DNA from: Flavobacteriales bacterium
Lineage (GTDB): Bacteria > Bacteroidota > Bacteroidia > Flavobacteriales_E > Vicingaceae
Length of the DNA: 64,000 nt
Assembly (NCBI GenBank): GCA_013359255.1
Contig: JABWCF010000004.1
Location: forward strand, 97,407-161,406
Direction: 5' to 3'
Positions 1 through 8,890 of this stretch are shown piece after piece. Position numbers and translations under genes: made by a program. The stretch's first letter is position 1, and every line of letters begins with the position of its first letter. The notes under the pieces are model-generated. The model was given only the letters and a program-made list of their open reading frames with translations. It searched no databases and was not told the origin of the DNA.

Positions 1-360
1 ATTGAAGCATGTATAAACAAAATAAAATCGTTCTATAATTTTAAAGAGGCCAGTTGGGAAAATGCTCTTAAATTATCGTATGTTTTTGCCCGTTTTAAAG
101 ATTATAAGTTTGCGGCCCACTTGCTAGCCCCTTACATAAAAGGAAACAAACCCGATGAAAATCTTCTGTTTGCCTTTGTATCGTACTGTGCCAAAGAAAT
201 TGAATTAAGCAATACCCGTATGTTTGTTTCCGGAATGAACAAAGCTCGCGAAGTCAATCCTGAACGCTATTGTAAACTGTTTGGCCAACCAGGCCTAACT
301 TTCCAGGTATTGGAAAACCCTTTGGTAAAAGAAGAATTTATTAAAGCAAACTGTAAGTAG
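1..360 (+). CDS. C-terminal end of an unrecognised protein (5' end outside window)
   Basis: The frame is open from the first base and ends at TAG 358-360, so at least 119 residues of the C-terminus are visible; the true start lies upstream of the window. The sequence is rich in Lys, Ala, Phe and Tyr, with helical stretches spaced like a helical-repeat (TPR-like) protein, but no repeat signature is clear enough to name. A TTG at 121 could initiate a short product, but the uninterrupted frame upstream makes that unlikely. It precedes the mtaB promoter by about 40 bases. No function is proposed. Confidence 0.6.
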   Translation: MEACINKIKSFYNFKEASWENALKLSYVFARFKDYKFAAHLLAPYIKGNKPDENLLFAFVSYCAKEIELSNTRMFVSGMNKAREVNPERYCKLFGQPGLTFQVLENPLVKEEFIKANCK

Positions 361-397
361 CATTTTTAACATTTAAAATACACGATAAAAAACTAAG

Positions 398-405
398 TAA
401 CTTCG
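398..405 (+). promoter_or_regulatory. Bacteroidota -7 promoter element TAACTTCG for mtaB
   Basis: Match to TAnnTTYG, 7 bases before the mtaB ATG at 413, implying a very short or absent 5' leader. No clear -33 TTG box was seen. Confidence 0.5.
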
Positions 406-412
406 CAGCCTT

Positions 413-1726
413 ATGAATCCGGGTAAAAAAGTACACTTTTACACCTTAGGCTGTAAACTAAATTTCTCCGAAAGCTCTACCATTGCTAGAATGTTTGAAG
501 AGGCCGGTTACGCCCGTGTCGATTTTTCAGAACAACCTGATGTTTTTATCATTAATACCTGCTCGGTTACCGAAAATGCAGATAAAAAATGTAAACAAAT
601 TGTAAAAAAAGCCCTTCAGCACAACCCCAATGCATTTATTGCTATTATTGGTTGCTATGCTCAACTTAAACCCGAAGAAATAGCCCGTATTTATGGAGTA
701 GATATAGTACTGGGAGCCAATGAAAAATTTAAACTATTAGAAAAACTAAATGGATTAGAGAAAAAACAAGAAACTTTAATTTGGAACTCTGATATAAGAA
801 CAGTAAACACCTTTACACCCTCTTTTTCCAAGGGAGACCGTACCCGTTCTTTTCTAAAAATCCAAGATGGATGCGATTACTTTTGCAGTTTTTGCACCAT
901 TCCCTTGGCTCGTGGAAAAAGCAGAAGCAATTCCATTCAACAAACCCTAAACACAGCCCAACAAGTGGCTAACACCGGAGCAAAAGAAGTGGTATTAACT
1001 GGTGTAAACATTGGCGACTTTGGAAAACAACACAAACAAACTTTTTTAGAGTTGATAATGCAACTGGATACCCTTGAAAGCATTGAACGGTATCGTATCT
1101 CTTCGATTGAACCCAATTTATTAACCAACGAAATCGTTGAATTTGTGGCAAACTCCAAAAAATTTGCTCCTCATTTTCATATTCCGCTACAATCAGGCTC
1201 TGATAAAATACTAGAGGCGATGCGAAGAAAATATAAACGAGAAATATTTACAAGCAGGGTAGAATATATAAAACAGCTTCTGCCAGATGCCTGCATTGGA
1301 GTAGATGTAATAGTTGGTTTTCCGGGCGAAACCGAAACCGATTTTTTAGAAACCTACCACTATCTAAATGAACTAGATATTTCTTACTTGCACGTATTTA
1401 CTTATTCCGAAAGAGAAAATACGGGTGCCATTAAAATGAAAGAAACCGTTTTGCCCGAAAAAAGGGGTGAGCGAAGCAAAATGCTGCATATCCTTTCCGA
1501 AAAGAAAAAAAGAGCATTTTATCAAACTCAGTTAGGTAAAACAAAAAATGTACTTTTTGAAATAGAACACAGCGATTCTGTAATGCAGGGTTTTACCGAA
1601 AACTACATAAAAGTAGATTATCCTTACCACCCCGAACTCGTTAATAAAATAGTTTCTCTAAAATTATTACATATAAATTCCGATGGCAATGTTGCCGCAG
1701 AACTTTTACTTCAATCTACTTACTAA
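413..1726 (+). CDS. mtaB: tRNA t6A37 methylthiotransferase MtaB
   Basis: Radical-SAM methylthiotransferase that converts t6A at tRNA position 37 to ms2t6A, a cytoplasmic tRNA modification that supports decoding of ANN codons. The N-terminal UPF0004 domain shows the three auxiliary cluster cysteines C14 (TLGCKLN), C50 (NTCSVT) and C81 (GCYAQ). The radical-SAM CxxxCxxC motif is C154, C158, C161 (CDYFCSFC). The length of 437 residues is normal. TLGCKLN and the spacing favour the MtaB clade over MiaB or RimO. It starts at ATG 413 behind its own promoter element, and lgt follows 3 bases after its stop, so it probably heads an operon running to 4485. Confidence 0.93.
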   Translation: MNPGKKVHFYTLGCKLNFSESSTIARMFEEAGYARVDFSEQPDVFIINTCSVTENADKKCKQIVKKALQHNPNAFIAIIGCYAQLKPEEIARIYGVDIVLGANEKFKLLEKLNGLEKKQETLIWNSDIRTVNTFTPSFSKGDRTRSFLKIQDGCDYFCSFCTIPLARGKSRSNSIQQTLNTAQQVANTGAKEVVLTGVNIGDFGKQHKQTFLELIMQLDTLESIERYRISSIEPNLLTNEIVEFVANSKKFAPHFHIPLQSGSDKILEAMRRKYKREIFTSRVEYIKQLLPDACIGVDVIVGFPGETETDFLETYHYLNELDISYLHVFTYSERENTGAIKMKETVLPEKRGERSKMLHILSEKKKRAFYQTQLGKTKNVLFEIEHSDSVMQGFTENYIKVDYPYHPELVNKIVSLKLLHINSDGNVAAELLLQSTY

Positions 1727-1729
1727 TTT

Positions 1730-2881
1730 ATGTACCCTACCATTTCGTATTTTATAAAAGATATTTTTGGAGTAAACATTCCTCTACCCTTTCCCACCTT
1801 TGGTTTTCTTGTGGCATTAGCTTTTTTTGCAGCAGCCTATTTCTTTGCAAAAGAACTTAAAAGAAAAGAATACGAAGGGCTGCTTTTTGCCTCTCTTAAA
1901 ACAACTACTTTCGGAAAACCTTTTCCTATACAAGAATACATTAGCAGTGCATTAATGGGATTTATTATTGCTTGGAAACTTTTTTATGCCATTGGTAATT
2001 ATTCCGAATTTGCTTCCGATCCTCAAAAAATAATTCTCTCAACTAATGGGAGTATTTTAGGTGGAATACTTGGAGCTGCCGTGATGTTGCTTTTCAAATT
2101 TTTAGAAGATAAAAAACAACGTTTGCCAGAACCAGAAACAAAAGAAGTCGAGTTTCATCCTTATCAGCATGTTGGCAACATGACCATGATTGCTGCGGTT
2201 GGAGGAATACTAGGAGCTAAATTGTTTCATAATTTAGAAGAGTGGAATGATTTTGTTAACAACCCCATTGAAGCCTTGCTATCCTTTAGCGGTTTAAGCA
2301 TATACGGAGGCTTAATTATTGGCGGAGCTTCCGTAGTATTTTACGCATGGAAAAACAAACTTCACCCTATTCATGTAATGGATGCTTGTGCTCCTGCTCT
2401 TATGATGGCCTATGCAATAGGTCGTATAGGTTGTCATTTATCGGGCGATGGAGATTGGGGTATTATAAATACGTTAGATACTCCCTCTTTTATTCCAAAC
2501 TGGTTATGGGCATACAATTATCCAAACAATGTGGTATCTGAAGGAATTCCAATAGAAGGATGCACAGGATTGTACTGCCATGTGTTGCCTCAATCGGTGT
2601 ATCCTACTCCTTTGTACGAAAGTATAATTAGTTTACTTTTTTTTGCCATGCTATGGTACTTTCGTAAGAAAATAACCGTGCCTGGAGTAATGTTTTGCTC
2701 CTACATGATAATGAATGGTGTAGAACGTTTTTTTGTAGAAAAAATACGCATTAATCCTCCATACCATATTGGGAACTTTAAAGCCACGCAAGCCGAAATT
2801 ATTTCAGTATTATTAGTTGTTGTTGGAATAATAGGTATTTGGCTACTGACTAAAAAATATAAAATAGCCAAACCAAATTAA
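1730..2881 (+). CDS. lgt: Prolipoprotein diacylglyceryl transferase
   Basis: Inner-membrane enzyme that transfers diacylglycerol from phosphatidylglycerol to the lipobox cysteine of prelipoproteins, the first step of lipoprotein maturation. Several hydrophobic segments and the family signature region AYAIGRIGCHLSGDGDWG (invariant Arg near residue 232) are visible. At 383 residues it is about 90 longer than the E. coli enzyme. The extra length lies in the N-terminal half, around a charged loop at about residues 115-140, which is common in Bacteroidota Lgt. It starts 3 bases after the mtaB stop, suggesting co-transcription. The many lipoproteins in this window are its expected substrates. Confidence 0.9.
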   Translation: MYPTISYFIKDIFGVNIPLPFPTFGFLVALAFFAAAYFFAKELKRKEYEGLLFASLKTTTFGKPFPIQEYISSALMGFIIAWKLFYAIGNYSEFASDPQKIILSTNGSILGGILGAAVMLLFKFLEDKKQRLPEPETKEVEFHPYQHVGNMTMIAAVGGILGAKLFHNLEEWNDFVNNPIEALLSFSGLSIYGGLIIGGASVVFYAWKNKLHPIHVMDACAPALMMAYAIGRIGCHLSGDGDWGIINTLDTPSFIPNWLWAYNYPNNVVSEGIPIEGCTGLYCHVLPQSVYPTPLYESIISLLFFAMLWYFRKKITVPGVMFCSYMIMNGVERFFVEKIRINPPYHIGNFKATQAEIISVLLVVVGIIGIWLLTKKYKIAKPN

Positions 2882-2890
2882 ATAAACACA

Positions 2891-3682
2891 TTGGAAGTTA
2901 GCGGTATTTACATCTATCCAATCAAATCATTGGGTGCTGTTACAGCTCAGGAATGGGAGGTAAATCGAAACGGTTTTAAATATGATAGGAAATGGATGCT
3001 GATAGATGAATGCCATCGTTTTTTAAGTCAACGAGAACACGCAGAGATGACTTTGCTTGCCGTTGAAATAAAAAAAGATACGTTATGGGTTTACCATAAA
3101 CGTAAACCCGAATTAAACATTTCCATACCTATTGAAACGCCCGATAATCAACCTATAACTGTGCAAATATGGAATGATGAGTGCAAAGCGATTCCTTATA
3201 ATCAAGAATATAATAAATGGTTTTCGGATATCTTAAAACAAAAGTGCACCTTAGTTAAAATGCCCGATACTACACAAAGAAAAGTAGATACCCTCTACGC
3301 ATTTGAAAACGAAACGGTAAATTTTTCCGATGGTTATCCGTTTATGTTGATAGGTTCCGCTTCTTTAGAAAAATTAAATACTATGCTGCATACAGAGGTT
3401 GATATGCTACAATTTCGCCCAAGCATTGTAATAAAAACCAACATTCCCTTTGTAGAAGACTCATTCCTTGAGTTTAAAATAAACCAAATATCTTTCCGTG
3501 TTGCAAAACCATGTGCTCGTTGTGTAGTGCCAAGTATCAACCTTTTAGATGGCAGTAAAAATCCGGAAATTTTAGAGGTTTTGTCTTCTTTTAGAAAACA
3601 AAATAACAAAATACTGTTTGGTCAAAACCTACTACATAATGGATTAGGAAAAATAAGAATAGGCTATAAAATTGAACGATAA
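2891..3682 (+). CDS. MOSC domain protein (MOCOS/YcbX-like)
   Basis: The N-terminal beta-barrel starts with GIYIYPIKSLG and is followed by a MOSC domain, as in proteins that handle molybdenum cofactor-bound sulfur or reduce N-hydroxylated substrates (YcbX/mARC-like). The MOSC cysteine is present in AKPCARC (C208 and C211), followed by RPS and PSINLLDG elements typical of the family. It begins with TTG at 2891, 9 bases after lgt; no better in-frame ATG covers the conserved N-terminus. At 263 residues it lacks a C-terminal ferredoxin domain. Its substrate cannot be read from context, because no molybdenum cofactor genes are nearby. Confidence 0.8.
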   Translation: MEVSGIYIYPIKSLGAVTAQEWEVNRNGFKYDRKWMLIDECHRFLSQREHAEMTLLAVEIKKDTLWVYHKRKPELNISIPIETPDNQPITVQIWNDECKAIPYNQEYNKWFSDILKQKCTLVKMPDTTQRKVDTLYAFENETVNFSDGYPFMLIGSASLEKLNTMLHTEVDMLQFRPSIVIKTNIPFVEDSFLEFKINQISFRVAKPCARCVVPSINLLDGSKNPEILEVLSSFRKQNNKILFGQNLLHNGLGKIRIGYKIER

Positions 3683-3693
3683 AAGCAAGCATT

Positions 3694-4485
3694 ATGAATT
3701 ACGAAGAAATGTGCAAAAAAGTAATAAAAATAGCCCAAAATGCAGGAAATTTCATTTCATCGCAACGCATTATAGCTACTGATATTGAAGAAAAATCGAA
3801 AAACAGCTTAGTAACATTTGTAGATAAACAAACCGAAAAAATAATCGTAGATGCACTTTCAAATTTGTTACCAGAAGCCGGTTTTATAACAGAAGAAGGC
3901 ACCTCTAAGAAAAAAGGTGAAAAATTCAACTGGATAATAGACCCCTTAGACGGAACTACTAATTTTATCCATGGCATTCCTTGCTACGCGGTTAGTATTG
4001 CATTAACCGAAAATGAGAATATTATACTAGGCGTAGTGTATGAGATAAACCTTAAAGAGTGTTTTTACGCATGGAAAAACAGTAAGGCCTATTTAAACGG
4101 AAAAGAAATCGAGGTTTCCAAAACCTCACATTTGAAAAACGCCTTAATTGCTACCGGCTTTCCGTATTATAATTTCAGTAAGCTAACTGAATACCTCGGT
4201 TTATTTAAAAATCTACTTCAGGAAACAAGGGGTATCAGACGCCCCGGAGCCGCCTCTGTAGATTTAGTGTATGTAGCTTGTGGCCGTTTCGATGGGTTTT
4301 ATGAAATTACATTACACCCATGGGATGTGGCTGCCGGAGCTTTTATAATACAACAAGCAGGTGGTTTTGTGAGCGATTTTAGCGGAAACAACAAATGGCT
4401 ATACGGAGAAGAAATTGTGGTAGGCAACAAAGCAATACACCACGAACTTATCGAGAAGATTAAAAACCACTTTCCTACTCTCTAG
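3694..4485 (+). CDS. Inositol monophosphatase family protein
   Basis: Mg2+-dependent phosphatase of the SuhB/IMPase family. The metal-binding motifs are all visible: FITEEG near residues 65-70, DPLDGTTN at 83-90, and HPWDVAAGA with the catalytic Asp near 211. The length of 263 residues is usual. Physiological substrates in bacteria include inositol-1-phosphate and related sugar phosphates, and SuhB also assists rRNA processing; which applies here is unknown. It lies 11 bases after the MOSC gene as the last gene of the mtaB-lgt operon. It overlaps the 3' end of the convergent E1 gene by 4 bases. Confidence 0.88.
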   Translation: MNYEEMCKKVIKIAQNAGNFISSQRIIATDIEEKSKNSLVTFVDKQTEKIIVDALSNLLPEAGFITEEGTSKKKGEKFNWIIDPLDGTTNFIHGIPCYAVSIALTENENIILGVVYEINLKECFYAWKNSKAYLNGKEIEVSKTSHLKNALIATGFPYYNFSKLTEYLGLFKNLLQETRGIRRPGAASVDLVYVACGRFDGFYEITLHPWDVAAGAFIIQQAGGFVSDFSGNNKWLYGEEIVVGNKAIHHELIEKIKNHFPTL

Positions 4486-6908
4486 TACAATGCGGGATAT
4501 TTTGAGGGATTTGATTCATGCATTATTTCGTATGCAGCTTCAAAAATATCTTCTGCACTTGGCTTTGAAAAATAATCACCATCGCTCCCATAAGCAGGCC
4601 TATGGCTTTTTCCTGTTAAGGTTTTTGGACTGGAATCCAAATAGTTATATCCACTTTGTTCTTCTAATACTTTTTGTAAAATATAAGCACTTGCCCCTCC
4701 AGGTACATCCTCATCTACAATAAGTAAGCGATTTGTTTTTTGAAGGGATTTGGCAATAATATGATTGATATCAAAAGGTAATAATGTTCTGCAATCTATT
4801 AATTCTGCCGATATTCCATTATACATAAGTTTTTGATTAACAGGAAATAAAATATTACTTGTTGAACCATAACTTAAAATAGTTAAATCATTCCCTTCGG
4901 CTAAAATTTCAGGTACTCCGAGCGGGGTATAAAACTGCCCAATATTTTCGGGCAATTTCTCTTTTGAACGATATGCGTTTAATGGCTCTATGATTAAAGC
5001 GGGGTCATCACCTTGCATTAATGTATTGTAAAACCCGGCTGCATCGGTCATATTTCGGGGTACACACACATGCATACCTCTTACCGAGTTAATAATCATG
5101 CCCATGGGCGAACCCGAATGCCAAATACCTTCTAACCTATGCCCTCTGGTACGAATAATAAGGGGGGCCATTTGCCCTCCTTTAGTCCTCCAACGTGTAG
5201 TGGCAAGGTCATCACTCATTAATTGAATGCAGTAAGCCAAATAATCAAGATACTGAATTTCAGCAATTGGACGAAGACCTCTTAATGCCAAACCTATACC
5301 CTGACCAAGTATTGTTGCTTCTCTAATACCCGTATCAAATACTCTTAATTCTCCGTGTTTGGTCTGTAAGCCTTCTAAACCCTGGTTTACGCCACCAATT
5401 TTTCCCGAATCTTCGCCAAAAATGAGTACACTCGGATTATTGGTAAGCAAGTAATCAAAGTTTTCCCTAAGAATAATTCTGCCGTCAACCATCTCGTTTG
5501 GTGACGAATAAATAGGTTTAATAGGGCTCATATTTAGAGGCGAGTTTTTTGTTTCGCTGTACAAATGAGATGCATAAAGTTCGGAGACTTTACTTTTTTG
5601 CTCTTTATACCAACTTATCAATTTGCTCTTTGCACTATTTCTATTTTCGTTTTTAAGTAGGTAAATAGCTCTTCTTACTATCTCGTGTATTTCTTTTCTA
5701 CCAGGTTCTTTTAAACTTTTTAACTCTGTTAGCTGATTTCTTAGCTCATCGTTTTTTGCTTCATTGAGTACTTCTGAAAGTAAAAAAACAGCCTCATTTT
5801 GTTCTAATTTAATTGGTGCTAAATAGGCTTCCCAAGCTGCTTTTTTTGCTTCCCTAACTTCTTTTTTTGCTTCTTCTTGAATGGTGTTTAATTCCTCTTC
5901 TGTGGCTATCCTTTTATCTACTAACCATTCACCCATCTTTTTTATACAACAAAAATCGGTTTCCCATTGCAAACGTTCGGCCGATTTATAACGCTCATGA
6001 GAGCCTGAAGTGGAATGACCTTGAGGTTGCGTAACCTCCTCAACGTGAATAACTACCGGAATATGTTGCTCACGAGAAATTTCTACCGCTTTTTGATAAG
6101 TGGCTATTAAATCAGGGTATTTCCAAGCTTTTACTGTAAATATTTCTAAACCGTTTTTTTTGTCTTTATCTCGTTGAAAACCTTTCAACACCTCCGAAAT
6201 GCTTTCTTTGGTAGTTTGATATTTTTTAGGAACCGATATTCCGTGTCCATCGTCCCATACAGAAAGGACCAAAGGCACTTGTAAAACACCGGCAGCATTT
6301 ATGGTTTCCCACACCATTCCTTCAGAGGTACTAGCGTCACCAATGGTACCAAAAGCTACCTCATTGCCTTTGTTAGAGAATTTTGCATAAGAAGCTAGTA
6401 AAGGATTTTCTCGGTACATTTTTGAGGCTAGGGCTAAACCCAGCAAACGAGGCATCTGACTTCCGGTGGGGGAAATATCTGAAGCAGAATTTTTTTGCTG
6501 CATCAGGTTTTTCCATTCTCCATCTTCGTTTAAATTGCGAGTAGCAAAGTGTCCGTTCATAGAACGTCCTGCAGAACTAGGCTCGGCTATTACATCGGTG
6601 TGTGCATATAATTGAGCAAAAAACTCTTGAACCGTAAGGTTGCCCACGGCCATCATAAAAGTTTGGTCGCGATAATAACCCGAACGAAAATCGCCCTCTT
6701 TAAAAAACTTAGCCATGGCAATTTGTGGGATTTCTTTTCCATCGCCAAAAATGCCAAATTTGGCTTTGCCTGTAAGAACTTCCTTTCTTCCTAATAAGGA
6801 GGCTTCTCTGCTAATATTTGCCAACTTATAATCGGATAGTAATTCATTTCTCATTTCTTCAAACGAAATTTTAGTTCCTAATTTTTCTGATACTGTTTCT
6901 GCTGCCAT
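4482..6908 (-). CDS. Fused alpha-beta 2-oxoacid dehydrogenase E1 (TPP-dependent)
   Basis: A single 808-residue chain carries both E1 halves of a branched-chain/pyruvate-type 2-oxoacid dehydrogenase. The alpha half (about 30-400) has the thiamine diphosphate region GDASTSEG at 190-197 and the active-site context TGSQMPRLLGLA. The beta half (about 465-808) has VLIFGEDSG, DTGIREATILGQGIGLA, IQYLDYLAY and a transketolase C-terminal domain with VDEDVPGGA. The linker (about 360-460) is Lys/Glu-rich and helical. The enzyme decarboxylates the 2-oxoacid and acylates the lipoyl group of E2; no E2 or E3 gene lies nearby. 2-Oxoisovalerate is the likely substrate, but this is inferred from family resemblance only. 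Confidence 0.85.
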   Translation of the reverse strand: MAAETVSEKLGTKISFEEMRNELLSDYKLANISREASLLGRKEVLTGKAKFGIFGDGKEIPQIAMAKFFKEGDFRSGYYRDQTFMMAVGNLTVQEFFAQLYAHTDVIAEPSSAGRSMNGHFATRNLNEDGEWKNLMQQKNSASDISPTGSQMPRLLGLALASKMYRENPLLASYAKFSNKGNEVAFGTIGDASTSEGMVWETINAAGVLQVPLVLSVWDDGHGISVPKKYQTTKESISEVLKGFQRDKDKKNGLEIFTVKAWKYPDLIATYQKAVEISREQHIPVVIHVEEVTQPQGHSTSGSHERYKSAERLQWETDFCCIKKMGEWLVDKRIATEEELNTIQEEAKKEVREAKKAAWEAYLAPIKLEQNEAVFLLSEVLNEAKNDELRNQLTELKSLKEPGRKEIHEIVRRAIYLLKNENRNSAKSKLISWYKEQKSKVSELYASHLYSETKNSPLNMSPIKPIYSSPNEMVDGRIILRENFDYLLTNNPSVLIFGEDSGKIGGVNQGLEGLQTKHGELRVFDTGIREATILGQGIGLALRGLRPIAEIQYLDYLAYCIQLMSDDLATTRWRTKGGQMAPLIIRTRGHRLEGIWHSGSPMGMIINSVRGMHVCVPRNMTDAAGFYNTLMQGDDPALIIEPLNAYRSKEKLPENIGQFYTPLGVPEILAEGNDLTILSYGSTSNILFPVNQKLMYNGISAELIDCRTLLPFDINHIIAKSLQKTNRLLIVDEDVPGGASAYILQKVLEEQSGYNYLDSSPKTLTGKSHRPAYGSDGDYFSKPSAEDIFEAAYEIMHESNPSKYPALY

Positions 6909-6931
6909 TTTATAGGATTAAAATACGTTTG

Positions 6932-6939
6932 CGAAGTTA
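6932..6939 (-). promoter_or_regulatory. -7 promoter element TAACTTCG for the E1 gene
   Basis: Read on the minus strand, 23 bases upstream of the E1 ATG at 6908; perfect TAnnTTYG. It lies immediately downstream of the PorE-operon terminator hairpin. Confidence 0.5.
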
Positions 6940-6943
6940 ATAA

Positions 6944-6974
6944 AAAAGGGGTAAACTTTTTTGTTACCCCTTTT
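6944..6974 (-). terminator. Intrinsic terminator of the SprB-like/PorP/PorE-like operon
   Basis: Inverted repeat with GGGGTAA/TTACCCC arms extended by A/T pairs, followed on the minus strand by a T-run, 25 bases after the stop of the PorE-like gene. Confidence 0.75.
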
Positions 6975-6998
6975 CTACTATTATGAAAAACTCTTTGG

Positions 6999-8888
6999 TT
7001 AATGAATTATCTTTATAACCTTAAATTCTGTTCGTCTATTTTTCTGGTGTTCTTCGTCTGTGCAGTCTATGTTGTTTTTACAATGATTTACTAGTTTTGT
7101 TTCTCCATACCCTTTCGCTATAATTCTATCCTTGGCAATTCCCTGTGTTAAGATATATTCTACTGCTGCATGGGCTCTTTTATCGGATAATACCATATTG
7201 TACCTATCGCTTGCTCTAGAATCGGTGTGTGAACTTAATTCCACCACTATAGTCGGATTGTCTTTCAGCAACTTGACTAATTTATCTAATTCGGGCTTAG
7301 CGTCTTCTCTTATAAACCATTTATCATAATCGTAGTATATATTTTCTATTACAATGGGTTTTTCTATTATCAACTCTTCTAGCATAAGATCTTTTACCAT
7401 TTTTTCTGATATTTTTTTTCCTTCGGTGGATACCTTATCGGTAACAGTAAAAAAATCTTTCTTTTCGCCTTTTATTGAATAGGATGTTTGAGGAGAGAGT
7501 TTAAAACTATACTGTCCGTTTTTATCTGTTTTAAATTGTTCGGGCTTTCCTGTATATTGGTTAATTAAGGTTACTAAGGCTTCTGGCAATTTTGCACCCG
7601 TTTTTTTATTTTTAACTGTTCCGCTAAGCATAAAAGTAGGTGGATTTTTTGCAAATTCATAAATCCTGTCGTTTCCTTCTCCCCTACTCGATGAGAGAAA
7701 TCCGGAGGAATCGCCAGGAAGTAATGAAAATCCAAAATCATCGCCTGATGAATTGAGCGGATAATTGAGGTTTTCTGGCGTAAGCCAACGGTTGTTTACT
7801 TTAGAAGTTATAAAAATGTCTAATCCGCCCATACTATTGTGGGCATCGGAAGAAAAATACAATGATTCATCGGAATGCATGTAGGGAAACATTTCGTTGC
7901 CGGGAGTATTTACTTCTTTGCCTAAGTTTACGGGCGTTCCCCATTTTCCATCTTCGAAGTACGATACCCATATATCGGTTCCTCCAATCCCACCGTGCAT
8001 ATCAGATATAAAATACATGGCATTATCATCGTGCGATAAGGTGGGATGGCCAACCGAATAGCTGTTGCTGTTGAAAGGCATTTCTGTAATATTTTTCCAG
8101 ACACCGTTTACTAATTCCGCCCTATATATTTTTAAGTTATTTTCGTTGTGTTCGTTTTTATGCAGTTTTTTTCCCAGATAATTATTGCGTGTAAAATAAA
8201 CTACGTTGCCGTCTTTGTTAAATACTGCAGGGCCTTCGTGGTATTTCCCATTAATATCCCCTTTCAGCAGAGTGGGTGAAATCCATTTCCCATCGGTATT
8301 TTTTTGGGTAAAATATAAGTCGAGATAAGAGTTGCCTGTCCAACTATTCGCTTTGGCTCCTGCACCCGCCTTTCTATCTCCGGAAAAAACAATACCTTCA
8401 TCAAGTGGAGTTGGACTGTAAATATTGGTAAAATCTTCTATTTTTATTTCGTTTAAAGTATAAAGTGTTGTATCTACATATCTATCGTTTACAGAGGCAC
8501 ACGAAGCATATAACATTCTTGCCACTACGTCTTCCGGATGGTTTTCCAGAAATTTTTTAAACCATGCTTTGGCTTCTTTATAATCTTGTTTTTGCATAAG
8601 AATGCGGGCGTAATTAAAAATATCGCCACAGTTGCTTTCTTCCAACAACACGGCATCAATGTAATGCTTTTCTGCATTGTTTATATCGTTAACGTAAACG
8701 TAGGTTCTGGCTAAATTTACCTTTGCCTGAGGAATAAATTTTTTTTCCAATGCCTTATTGTAGTGTGTTATAGCTGCTTGATATTCTTTTCTATCAAATG
8801 CTTTATTTCCTTTTTTTAAGTGCATGTTTGCACACGATACCAATAATAAGCAAATGGCTAATAACCCTAATTTATTTTTTTTCGTCAT
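6999..8888 (-). CDS. PorE-like OmpA-family lipoprotein (TPR, PD40, CarboxypepD_reg, OmpA)
   Basis: A 629-residue predicted lipoprotein with lipobox LVSC at C19. Domains in order are TPR repeats (about 25-130), WD40-like PD40 beta-propeller repeats (about 150-400, e.g. DEGIVFSGD, NAMYFISDM, SLYFSSD), a carboxypeptidase-regulatory beta-sandwich (about 405-475, TDKNGQYSF) and an OmpA peptidoglycan-binding domain (about 510-625, SSHTDSR and NRRTEFKV). This is the domain order known for PorE of the Porphyromonas gingivalis type IX system, which anchors the machine to peptidoglycan. It starts 2 bases after the PorP/SprF stop, so the two are translationally close. I infer that it anchors the PorP/SprF-bound surface protein; whether it is the housekeeping PorE or a locus-specific paralogue is not decidable here. 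Confidence 0.85.
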   Translation of the reverse strand: MTKKNKLGLLAICLLLVSCANMHLKKGNKAFDRKEYQAAITHYNKALEKKFIPQAKVNLARTYVYVNDINNAEKHYIDAVLLEESNCGDIFNYARILMQKQDYKEAKAWFKKFLENHPEDVVARMLYASCASVNDRYVDTTLYTLNEIKIEDFTNIYSPTPLDEGIVFSGDRKAGAGAKANSWTGNSYLDLYFTQKNTDGKWISPTLLKGDINGKYHEGPAVFNKDGNVVYFTRNNYLGKKLHKNEHNENNLKIYRAELVNGVWKNITEMPFNSNSYSVGHPTLSHDDNAMYFISDMHGGIGGTDIWVSYFEDGKWGTPVNLGKEVNTPGNEMFPYMHSDESLYFSSDAHNSMGGLDIFITSKVNNRWLTPENLNYPLNSSGDDFGFSLLPGDSSGFLSSSRGEGNDRIYEFAKNPPTFMLSGTVKNKKTGAKLPEALVTLINQYTGKPEQFKTDKNGQYSFKLSPQTSYSIKGEKKDFFTVTDKVSTEGKKISEKMVKDLMLEELIIEKPIVIENIYYDYDKWFIREDAKPELDKLVKLLKDNPTIVVELSSHTDSRASDRYNMVLSDKRAHAAVEYILTQGIAKDRIIAKGYGETKLVNHCKNNIDCTDEEHQKNRRTEFKVIKIIH

Positions 8889-8890
8889 AA

